From positions 1 through 12,460 of the forward strand of contig JAFMAU010000054.1 in NCBI GenBank assembly GCA_029784825.1: 12,460 bases of DNA, in the 5' to 3' direction. The DNA comes from Nitrososphaerota archaeon (lineage in GTDB: Archaea > Thermoproteota > Nitrososphaeria > Nitrososphaerales > UBA183). The notes beneath the pieces are model-generated. The model saw nothing but the letters and a program-made list of their open reading frames with translations. It did no database searches and was not told where the DNA came from. Numbering within the stretch: the stretch's first letter is position 1; every line of letters starts with the position of its first letter. The position numbers and the translations under genes are program-made. Shown here one piece after another: positions 5,893-12,114 of this stretch.

Positions 5893-7512
5893 ATGAGCCA
5901 GCCTGAGCTTCAGCCAAGCGAGGCTGCCCTCAACCTCGGGCTCGCCGACGGCCGGCCATTCACCGCCAATCCTAACCTGATGGCCACCGGCAGGACCTGC
6001 GTGCTTGGAGCTAGCGGGAGCGGCAAGAGTTACACCGTCGCCGTCATCTGCGAGGAGCTCTGCAAGAACAACGTCCCATTCGCCCTGATAGACACAGAGG
6101 GCGAGTACTCGGGTCTCAAGGAGAAGTATGAAGCCATCTGGCTGGGCGACGACGCGCGGTGCGACCTGAAGTTCGGGGCAGTGGAGATGGAAGAGGTGGC
6201 CCGGCAGGCGCCCGACGTCGCCCCGATCATCATGGACCTCTCGGAGGCAGACAAGCCCAGAGACAGGGTGAACAGCTTCCTGACCGAGCTCTACAAGGAG
6301 GTGTCAGATAGGCGGGTTCCCTACCTGGTCGTCCTGGAGGAGGCCGACCGATTCGTCCCTCAGCAGGGCGAGAGGCTCTCCATCTTCAACGAGATTGCCA
6401 GGAGGGGCAGGAAGAGGGGCATCGGACTGATGGTGTGCTCTCAGCGGCCCTCCCTGGTCGACAAGAACGTGCTGAGCCAGTGCGGGAACCAGCTCATCGG
6501 GAAGCTGATAATCCAGAACGACCTGAAGTCGGTATCACAGTTCTTCCCTGGCAAGGGCCTTCCCAAGCAGCTCACGTCTCTGAAGCCAGGCGAATTCTAC
6601 GCCATGGGGGGCCTCTCTCCGGAGCCCGCGAAGGTCACCATCAGGCCTAGGGAAACGAGGCACGGCGGGATGACGCCTGTTATCGCTGCCAGAGTGGTCA
6701 AGCCGTTCATGGGCACTCTCCCACCGGACGCCGGGTTGCCATTGGTTCGCGCAGGGGCACAAGCGAGGAGCGGGACGGGTCGCGAAGCGCCAGCCAAGGA
6801 GAAAGTGCTTTCGTTTCCGACCCTTGTCAAGCAAGAGGACGTCCCAGCCATCGTCAAGAGGAGGAAGAGCCTGCGCTTCTTCGGGAAGGCAGAGACGGTT
6901 ACGTCCGTTCAGCTCTTCCTCAGGCCCATCGTGGAGGTCGGGGTGCGGCTGCGGAAGGGAGTGCTGAAGAAGAGGTTCGAGACCTCGTACTTCCACCTGG
7001 ACGGAATCTCAGGGAAGCTCGTCGAACTGAACGGACAGATCCGCGAAAGGGAAGGCTTCGAGAGGCTGCTCGGGCTCAAGGCGGCCCAGGTCGAAGTCCT
7101 CCGCGAAATCAGACCAGACTACGAAATGAGCGTGTTGGACCTGGCCAGCAGGGTGCAGGAGCCAAAGGCCGCGATGGGGAGGATCGTTTCACTCCTGCAG
7201 ACCAAGCGGCTCGTGCGCGTGGTCGAATACGGGAGGAAGCGACTGGTGAGGCGCGTCGTGGACTTCCCTGCAGTGAAGTTGCGCGAGATGCCGATGGAGC
7301 TCGACCAGGTCGAGAAGGGAGAGGGAAGGGTGGAGCCGGCTAGGCTCAGGGAAGACGACCTGAGGGAGGTCGTCAGGGGAGTCTGGGACGGCGCCGACCT
7401 CGACGCGTTCACGGTCTTCCATTATCCTGTCTACAGGGTGGAGATGATGCTAAGGAGGAAGAAGCGCTACCTGTGGATTGACGGCAGGACTTCCAAGGAA
7501 CTGGACTTTTGA
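5893..7512 (+). CDS. HerA/DUF87-family ATPase with C-terminal winged-helix-like region
   Basis: A 539-residue P-loop ATPase of the HerA/FtsK superfamily. Walker A is GASGSGKS (39-46). Walker B is YLVVLEEADRF (144-154) with acidic E149/E150. Then come ARRGRKRGIGLMVCSQRPS (169-187), carrying the conserved Gln, and SQCGNQLIGKLI (195-206), both typical of DUF87/HerA motors. Residues 1-25 are too short for a HAS-barrel of classical HerA. Residues 396-460 (VEVLREI... SLLQTKRLVRVVEYGRKRLVRR) look like a winged helix, flanked by two similar segments near 340-380 and 508-539. HerA motors form hexamers that move DNA, typically with NurA in double-strand-break repair. No nurA, mre11 or rad50 is in this window, so this is a HerA-like paralogue of unknown role. 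It is convergent with fba, with a 43-base gap. Confidence 0.85.
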   Translation: MSQPELQPSEAALNLGLADGRPFTANPNLMATGRTCVLGASGSGKSYTVAVICEELCKNNVPFALIDTEGEYSGLKEKYEAIWLGDDARCDLKFGAVEMEEVARQAPDVAPIIMDLSEADKPRDRVNSFLTELYKEVSDRRVPYLVVLEEADRFVPQQGERLSIFNEIARRGRKRGIGLMVCSQRPSLVDKNVLSQCGNQLIGKLIIQNDLKSVSQFFPGKGLPKQLTSLKPGEFYAMGGLSPEPAKVTIRPRETRHGGMTPVIAARVVKPFMGTLPPDAGLPLVRAGAQARSGTGREAPAKEKVLSFPTLVKQEDVPAIVKRRKSLRFFGKAETVTSVQLFLRPIVEVGVRLRKGVLKKRFETSYFHLDGISGKLVELNGQIREREGFERLLGLKAAQVEVLREIRPDYEMSVLDLASRVQEPKAAMGRIVSLLQTKRLVRVVEYGRKRLVRRVVDFPAVKLREMPMELDQVEKGEGRVEPARLREDDLREVVRGVWDGADLDAFTVFHYPVYRVEMMLRRKKRYLWIDGRTSKELDF

Positions 7513-7555
7513 GCTCCTGACCGAATTCGATGCGACTCGGTTCTTCCTGCTCAGC

Positions 7556-8311
7556 TCAACCGGTCTGGAAGACGACGCTCTTGATCTGCTCGGCCATCTT
7601 GAAGGGGTCGCTGTTCTGCCAGACGTTCCTCCCAACGGCGACACCGGTCCCGCCTGCCTGGATCACTCCCTTCACCTGGTCCAGGAAAGCTTGGTCGGTC
7701 GGGGCTTTGGGCCCGCCCGACATGAACACGTGGACTCCGGCTGCGGACTTCACGGCCCAGGCGAAGCTCGCGCTATCTCCACTGTACTTGATCTTTACAG
7801 CATCGGCGCCCAGCTCGAGCCCCGTCCGGGCTGCGTAGGCGACTATCTCCTTCGACGTATCATTCTGCACTGCCGCTCCCCTAGGGTAGATCCAGGCGAT
7901 GGCCGCTATGCCCCGCCTGTGAGCGTCCTCCTGCACCCTGCCGAACTCGGCCAGCATGGCCGACTCGTATTCGCTTCCGAGGTAGATCGTGTATCCCACT
8001 CCCTTGGCCCCGAGGGCGGCCGCCTGCTCGACTGTGCAGACCTGCCTTGACACCGGTTCTCCCTTCACCAGACTAGTCTTGCCGTTTACCTTGACTATCA
8101 GCGGCACCCTGCCGTCGTAGAACCTCTCGGCGACCCCCTTCTGGAAGACCACGCCGTTGAAACCCGCTCTCGCGGCAATCTCCATGATGAACTTGGGGTC
8201 CACGTTCCTGTCGTCGAAATCGGTCGATGGGCCGTGCTCCAGGCCCTGGTCGTAGGCGAGAAGCATGCTCCTTCCGCCGCGAAGAAACGGTGCCATCCTG
8301 TCGCCCTTCAT
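7556..8311 (-). CDS. fba: Archaeal-type class I fructose-1,6-bisphosphate aldolase (DhnA family)
   Basis: Interconverts fructose-1,6-bisphosphate with dihydroxyacetone phosphate and glyceraldehyde-3-phosphate. The protein has 251 residues from ATG 8311. Family marks are LAYDQGLEHGP near the N-terminus, VPLIVKVNGKTSL, the GVGYTIYLGS strand, WIYPRG, the GADAVKIKYSGD segment holding the Schiff-base lysine (K173 or K175), and phosphate-binding SGGPK and VAVGRNVWQ near the end. The arrangement closely follows the characterised Thermoproteus-type archaeal aldolase. An upstream TTG at 8350 would add 13 residues. I prefer ATG 8311 because a TATA-like box (8335-8341) lies inside that extension, 23 bases before the ATG. 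The gene is divergent from fbp, sharing a compact promoter region. Confidence 0.93.
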   Translation of the reverse strand: MKGDRMAPFLRGGRSMLLAYDQGLEHGPSTDFDDRNVDPKFIMEIAARAGFNGVVFQKGVAERFYDGRVPLIVKVNGKTSLVKGEPVSRQVCTVEQAAALGAKGVGYTIYLGSEYESAMLAEFGRVQEDAHRRGIAAIAWIYPRGAAVQNDTSKEIVAYAARTGLELGADAVKIKYSGDSASFAWAVKSAAGVHVFMSGGPKAPTDQAFLDQVKGVIQAGGTGVAVGRNVWQNSDPFKMAEQIKSVVFQTG

Positions 8312-8334
8312 GAGGTCGCGACTTTGGTCCACGG

Positions 8335-8341
8335 TATTTAA
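8335..8341 (-). promoter_or_regulatory. TATA-like box for fba
   Basis: TTAAATA on the minus strand lies 23 bases upstream of ATG 8311. It is the basis for choosing that ATG over TTG 8350, which would place the box inside the coding sequence. Confidence 0.55.
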
Positions 8342-8369
8342 CGATGACAAGCAGGATGGGCATCACGCC

Positions 8370-8376
8370 TAAAAAC
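8370..8376 (+). promoter_or_regulatory. TATA-like box for fbp
   Basis: TAAAAAC lies 27 bases before ATG 8404. It is back-to-back with the fba box, with 28 bases between them. The inverted repeat GGGCG-GGTGG-CGCCC (8378-8392) sits just downstream and could be an operator, though it is short and may be chance in this GC-rich DNA. Confidence 0.5.
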
Positions 8377-8403
8377 TGGGCGGGTGGCGCCCCAACTCGA
8401 TAA

Positions 8404-9306
8404 ATGAGGCTGGACGAGTTCCTCCGGGCCAACACCTCAAAGGACGTCTCCAGGATAGTGATGGCAATCGCGGATTCGAGCGTCAGGGTCTGGGAGGCGA
8501 TACCCGGCAACGCTGCCCTGCTCTCGGCGGTCAACCCCTCCGGGGAGAAGCAGAAGGCAATCGACGTGTTCTCGAACGACCTCTTCACAAAGGCGCTGGT
8601 GGCCACGCGGGAAGTCAGGGAAGTCGCCTCCGAGGAGATGCCCGAGCCCGTCAGGGGAGGCGGCGAGATAAGCGTGGCCATGGACCCGCTCGACGGGAGC
8701 TCCAACATAGGCACGAACAATCCGGTAGGCAGCATCTTCGGTTTCTACTCGAGCCGGCTTCCGGCACCGGGGAGGTCGCTCATCGGTGCCCTCTTCGTCA
8801 CCTACGGCAGCATGACGACGATTACTCTTTCCCTCGGCGTCGACGTCCACAGGTTCGTCGCTGTCCGCCACGGCTCGCGATTCGAATTCGAGATGCTCGA
8901 CTCTGGATTGCGGTTCCCCATCGAACCCGAGGTCTACGGGTTCGGAGGATTCAGGAAAGACTGGATAGAGCCAGTCCAGGACTTCGTTTCGACCCTGGAA
9001 GACAGGGGCCTCAAGCTGAGGTACTGTGGAACCTTCGTCGGCGACTACAACCAGGTTCTCGCCCGCGGCGGCATCTTCGCCTATCCCGCCCTGAAGGAGA
9101 AGCCGAAGGGGAAGCTGAGGGTCCTCTATGAAACGGCACCGATGGCCTATATCACGAAGCAGGCGGGGGGCTACGCGACCGACGGGGCAAGGAGCATCTT
9201 GGAGATCGTGCCGGATTCACTCGCCGACACGTCGCCCGCCTATCTCGGAAGCTACTCCCTCACCGCGGAGATCGAGGAGCTGATTTCCCGGGGCCGGCTT
9301 TCCTAG
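8404..9306 (+). CDS. fbp: Class I fructose-1,6-bisphosphatase
   Basis: Hydrolyses fructose-1,6-bisphosphate to fructose-6-phosphate, the committed gluconeogenic step. The protein has 300 residues, somewhat shorter than bacterial and eukaryotic class I enzymes of about 330. The metal-binding core MDPLDGSSNI (93-102) is intact, with an acidic SEEMP upstream at 76-80. PKGKLRVLYETAPMAYI (234-250), including metal/phosphate-site E243, and KQAGGYATDG (252-261) are classical class I FBPase signatures that separate it from inositol monophosphatases. It is divergent from fba, so adjacent genes encode aldolase and phosphatase as separate proteins. The start ATG lies 27 bases past a TATA-like box, consistent with leaderless mRNA. 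Its stop overlaps the gdhA stop head-on in the palindrome CTAG. Confidence 0.93.
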   Translation: MRLDEFLRANTSKDVSRIVMAIADSSVRVWEAIPGNAALLSAVNPSGEKQKAIDVFSNDLFTKALVATREVREVASEEMPEPVRGGGEISVAMDPLDGSSNIGTNNPVGSIFGFYSSRLPAPGRSLIGALFVTYGSMTTITLSLGVDVHRFVAVRHGSRFEFEMLDSGLRFPIEPEVYGFGGFRKDWIEPVQDFVSTLEDRGLKLRYCGTFVGDYNQVLARGGIFAYPALKEKPKGKLRVLYETAPMAYITKQAGGYATDGARSILEIVPDSLADTSPAYLGSYSLTAEIEELISRGRLS

Positions 9307-10556
9307 GGCCAGATGCCCAGGGTTCGGATCGCTTCCGCGACCCTGCCCACGCCCACCATGAGCGCTGCGGTCCTCATGGACGTGCCGTGCTTCGTAGAAG
9401 TCTGCAGCACGTCCTTGAACGCCCCCGTTATCTTTGTGTTCAGCCGCGAGTTAACCTCTTCTTCCGCCCAGCTCAGCCTGTTCAGGTTCTGGACCCATTC
9501 GAGGTAACTGACGATGACGCCTCCGGAGTTCGCCAGCACGTCGGGTATCAGGAAGACCTTGTTCCTGTCAAGGACCTTGTCCGCATCCGGCGTGGTCGGG
9601 CCGTTGGCGCACTCCACTATCATCTCCGCCTTTATGCCCTTGGCCACATCGGGCGTTATCATGTTCTCCAGCGCAGCCGGGCAGAGTATGTCCACGTCAG
9701 ACTGCAGAACCTCGGTGTCGGAGACCTCTTCGGTCCCTGGCATGCCCACGACCGACCCGGTCTTCTCCTTGTGCAGAATCAGCTTCTTGGCGTCTATGCC
9801 CTTCTTGCTCATCACCCCTCCCTTTGAGTCGCTTGCCGCAACGAGGGTGGAGCCGTAGCCCTGCAGGATCTCTGCGTAGTTGGCGCCCGCGTTTCCAAAC
9901 CCCTCCACTGAGAATGTGGCGGTCTTCAGTGACCTCTTCTTCGCCTTGGCTGCTTCCGCGGTGCAGAAGACTGCGCCTCTCCCCGTGGCCTTGTCCCTCC
10001 CCAGTGAGCCACCGATGGCTATCGGCTTGCCTGTGACCACTTCGGGAACCATGTAGCCCTTGAGGGCGCTGTAGGTGTCGACTATCCAGGCCATGACCTG
10101 GGCGTTGGTGTAGACGTCAGGAGCCGGGATGTCCCTGTACGGGCCGATGAAGTCCGCGATGGAAGCAGCGTAGCGCCTGGTCATCCTTTCGAGTTCGGGC
10201 GACGACATGTGCTTGGGGTCGCAAATCACACCTCCCTTGGCACCTCCGAACGGTATGTCCGCGATGCTGCATTTCCACGTCATCCAGCACGCCAGTGCCC
10301 TGACTTCGTCGAGCGAGACGTTCCAGTGGTACCTGATCCCTCCTTTGCAGGGTCCCCTGGCGTCGTTGTACTGAACCCTGTATCCGGTAAACACCTTGGT
10401 CTTGCCGTCGTCCATCCTAACGGGAAGCGACACAGTAAGTTCCCGCTTCGGATGAGATAGCATCTGATGAATCCCGTCCTCCAGCTTCAGGTGTTCCGCT
10501 GCAATCCTGAGCTGCTCACGGGCGTTGTCGAACGGGTTAGGTTTCGCGGGGGACAT
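9303..10556 (-). CDS. gdhA: Glutamate dehydrogenase
   Basis: Oxidatively deaminates glutamate to 2-oxoglutarate and ammonia, or the reverse, with NAD(P). The 417 residues match the hexameric archaeal/bacterial enzyme. Seen motifs are ARGPCKGGIRYH (66-77, substrate-binding K71), PFGGAKGGV (102-110, catalytic K107), PAPDVYT (145-150, catalytic D147), the Rossmann GFGNAG (219-224) and ASDSKGG (241-247). An acidic residue (D243) after the second Rossmann strand slightly favours NAD, but cofactor choice cannot be settled by eye. It lies downstream of tpiA on the same strand with a 44-base gap that holds its own TATA-like box, so it can be transcribed alone. It is convergent with fbp. Confidence 0.97.
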   Translation of the reverse strand: MSPAKPNPFDNAREQLRIAAEHLKLEDGIHQMLSHPKRELTVSLPVRMDDGKTKVFTGYRVQYNDARGPCKGGIRYHWNVSLDEVRALACWMTWKCSIADIPFGGAKGGVICDPKHMSSPELERMTRRYAASIADFIGPYRDIPAPDVYTNAQVMAWIVDTYSALKGYMVPEVVTGKPIAIGGSLGRDKATGRGAVFCTAEAAKAKKRSLKTATFSVEGFGNAGANYAEILQGYGSTLVAASDSKGGVMSKKGIDAKKLILHKEKTGSVVGMPGTEEVSDTEVLQSDVDILCPAALENMITPDVAKGIKAEMIVECANGPTTPDADKVLDRNKVFLIPDVLANSGGVIVSYLEWVQNLNRLSWAEEEVNSRLNTKITGAFKDVLQTSTKHGTSMRTAALMVGVGRVAEAIRTLGIWP

Positions 10557-10577
10557 AAGACCGCGCCTTTTTCTCGT

Positions 10578-10585
10578 TTATTTAA
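10578..10585 (-). promoter_or_regulatory. TATA-like box for gdhA
   Basis: TTAAATAA on the minus strand lies 21 bases upstream of the gdhA ATG. It is one of the clearest archaeal TATA matches in the window and implies a leaderless gdhA mRNA. Confidence 0.65.
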
Positions 10586-10600
10586 GAGTCTCCGATATTC

Positions 10601-11266
10601 TCAATATAGAGAACACGAAAGCTCGGTTATCTTCTTCTTCCAGTCTGGCGCGTTGACCACGCTGCTCGCAACCAATACGCCGTCGACGCCCAGCTCGACC
10701 GCCCTTCTCACATCTGCTCCATCGACTATCCCAGCGCCGCAGAGAACCATCCCGCGGTAGCCGGCGCTCCTGGCTTCCTGCACGCTCCGCTCGACCAGAC
10801 GCGGCTCTGCCTTTGAAACAGCAATCCCCGAGCCTATGAGCGCCGGCGGCTCGACCGCTAGATACTCGGTCTTGAGTCGCGCAAGAGACACGACCTCCTT
10901 CGAATCCCGCGCGCACAGGCACGTCTTCAGCCCGAGCCTCCGCAGCCTTGGTACCACTTGGTTCAGGATGGGCTTCTGGAGCCTCGACTCGCTGTGGTTC
11001 AGGATGGTGCCCGCGGCGCCCGCTGCCTTAATGGCCTCCGGGAGCACTGCCCCCGTGGTCTTGTCCCCGGTGGCGCCGTCCACCGACTGGCCGAAGACCT
11101 CTATTCCGACCCTCGAAGCCACAAGCCCCAGCAAGGGCATGGGCGGCGCCACTATGATCTTGCCCTTCACTTCTTTCGAGACCCTCTCCGCGGCTCGTGC
11201 GAGCCTCAGGGAGCCGTCGCCTTGTATCGCCGCGTAATTCTTGAAGTTCAGTATGAGAGTCTTCAA
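10601..11266 (-). CDS. tpiA: Triosephosphate isomerase, archaeal short form
   Basis: Interconverts dihydroxyacetone phosphate and glyceraldehyde-3-phosphate. At 221 residues it is the compact archaeal type (about 225), shorter than the roughly 250 of bacterial enzymes. Active-site landmarks are LNFKNY (N7, K9), LNHSESR (catalytic H91), AVEPPALIGSG (catalytic E139), GAGI (177-180) and GVLVASS (196-202), the last two binding phosphate. It supplies the two triose substrates used by fba. The start is TTG 11266, which places NFKNY at the expected distance from the N-terminus; a TATA-like box lies 28 bases upstream. Its C-terminus (SCSLY) ends inside the A/T-rich stretch just upstream of the gdhA promoter. 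Confidence 0.95.
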   Translation of the reverse strand: MKTLILNFKNYAAIQGDGSLRLARAAERVSKEVKGKIIVAPPMPLLGLVASRVGIEVFGQSVDGATGDKTTGAVLPEAIKAAGAAGTILNHSESRLQKPILNQVVPRLRRLGLKTCLCARDSKEVVSLARLKTEYLAVEPPALIGSGIAVSKAEPRLVERSVQEARSAGYRGMVLCGAGIVDGADVRRAVELGVDGVLVASSVVNAPDWKKKITELSCSLY

Positions 11267-11294
11267 CGCGCTGTCGACGAGAGCCGGATATGTC

Positions 11295-11301
11295 TCTTAA
11301 A
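11295..11301 (-). promoter_or_regulatory. TATA-like box for tpiA
   Basis: TTTAAGA on the minus strand lies 28 bases before the TTG start of tpiA. This matches the spacing seen at the fbp and aminotransferase genes and supports the TTG start. Confidence 0.5.
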
Positions 11302-11349
11302 GAATCCCCTGTGGCTCAGGCGGGTCTTCCGCCGGCGACCTCCGGCCGA

Positions 11350-11442
11350 CTAGAGTCCTTCTTCGTCAGAGTCTTCTTCCCAGCCGTCCTCGTCGAGGTC
11401 TTCGTCGAGATCGTCGTCGAGTTCCTGGTCTTCTTCAGACAA
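11350..11442 (-). CDS. Candidate 30-residue, highly acidic mini-protein
   Basis: A short frame with TTG start at 11442 and TAG at 11350-11352. It begins MSEEDQELDDDLDEDLDEDG, then a single Trp, then EEDSDEEGL. Nearly two thirds of the residues are Asp or Glu, with no Lys or Arg. Two DDDLDED/LDEDLDED-type units make a short internal repeat. An in-frame TAA lies nine codons upstream of the TTG, so the frame cannot be much longer. A TATA-like box (11473-11479) lies 30 bases upstream, and the tpiA promoter lies just downstream. The function is unknown. Such polyacidic peptides could mimic nucleic acid or bind basic proteins, but that is speculation. The opposite strand reads as Val/Phe-rich because it is antisense to Asp/Glu codons; I do not consider it a gene. 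Confidence 0.5.
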   Translation of the reverse strand: MSEEDQELDDDLDEDLDEDGWEEDSDEEGL

Positions 11443-11472
11443 TCTGAACGGCGAGCGCGATTTCGGTTAGAC

Positions 11473-11479
11473 TATTAAA
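11473..11479. promoter_or_regulatory. TATA-like box upstream of sua5, possibly bidirectional
   Basis: TATTAAA (TTTAATA on the other strand) lies 26 bases before the sua5 ATG at 11506 and 30 bases before the TTG of the acidic mini-ORF. Both spacings fall within the range seen at other genes here. It is the only A/T-rich element between the two divergent frames. Confidence 0.5.
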
Positions 11480-11505
11480 CGTCGCGGTGAAATGGGCCAA
11501 CTGGT

Positions 11506-12114
11506 ATGACCCACAGGTCGGTCAAGTTCGTCGAAGCTTCGCTGGCCGATGCCTCGCGGACTGTCAGGGGCGGGGGACTCATAGTCTATCCGACCGACAC
11601 CGTCTACGGCTTGGGGTGCGACCCAACGAGCGAGGCAGCAGTCGGTCGCCTGTTCACAGCGAAGAGGCGGGAGGCGAAGCCGATACCGCTCATGTGCGAC
11701 AGCCTTGAGACCGCCTCGAAGCTGGTGTCCTTGTCCCCGGTGGCCGCCGACCTTGCGCGGAGGTTCTGGCCTGGCGCTCTCACCATAGTGGCTCCGCTGG
11801 AGGCAAGGCTTCCCTTCCCGATTCATCAGGGAAGCGGGACCTTGGGCGTTCGGGTCCCCGGCTCGCCGCTGTGCAGGGAGCTCGTCGAGATGTGCGGCGG
11901 AGTGCTGACCGGTACCAGCGCCAACCTCTCCGGGACGGGACCGTGCAGGTCTGCCGATGAGGCGGAGCGGGCGCTCGGCTCGGCCGTCGACGTGATACTG
12001 GACGGAGGCGTGCTGACGAGTCCAGAGTCCACAGTGGTCCGTGTAACGGGCGCCAGAATCGAGGTTTTAAGGCAGGGAGCGGTCAGGGTCAAGGAGAAGG
12101 TCGGCCGCCGTTGA
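11506..12114 (+). CDS. tsaC: L-threonylcarbamoyladenylate synthase (Sua5/YrdC/TsaC family)
   Basis: Makes threonylcarbamoyl-AMP from threonine, bicarbonate and ATP, the first step of the universal t6A37 tRNA modification; in archaea the KEOPS complex completes transfer. At 202 residues it is the YrdC/TsaC short form without the Sua5 C-terminal domain. Motifs visible are YPTDTVYGLG (28-37), KRREAKPIPLMC (53-64), RFWPGALTIV (86-95), GTLGVRVP (111-118), TGTSANLSG (135-143) and DVILDGG with STVV (162-178). The ATG lies 26 bases after a TATA-like box, so the transcript is probably leaderless. Its stop overlaps the start of a second tRNA-modification-type gene, forming an operon. Confidence 0.94.
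   Translation: MTHRSVKFVEASLADASRTVRGGGLIVYPTDTVYGLGCDPTSEAAVGRLFTAKRREAKPIPLMCDSLETASKLVSLSPVAADLARRFWPGALTIVAPLEARLPFPIHQGSGTLGVRVPGSPLCRELVEMCGGVLTGTSANLSGTGPCRSADEAERALGSAVDVILDGGVLTSPESTVVRVTGARIEVLRQGAVRVKEKVGRR

Noticed and set aside
7478..8050. 190-codon plus-strand frame
   Set aside because: Antisense to fba and overlapping the HerA-family gene's end; no domain pattern.
10597..10613. Inverted repeat TTCTC-AATATA-GAGAA as an operator upstream of gdhA
   Set aside because: It overlaps the tpiA stop region, has only 5-bp arms and lies about a dozen bases upstream of the gdhA TATA box. It is possible but not distinguishable from chance without comparison to relatives.
11290..11478. 62-codon plus-strand frame with a hydrophobic Val/Phe-rich segment resembling a membrane helix
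   Set aside because: The hydrophobicity is what the complement of Asp/Glu codons produces, and the frame crosses the tpiA and sua5 promoter elements. The acidic minus-strand reading with its own promoter spacing is the better explanation.
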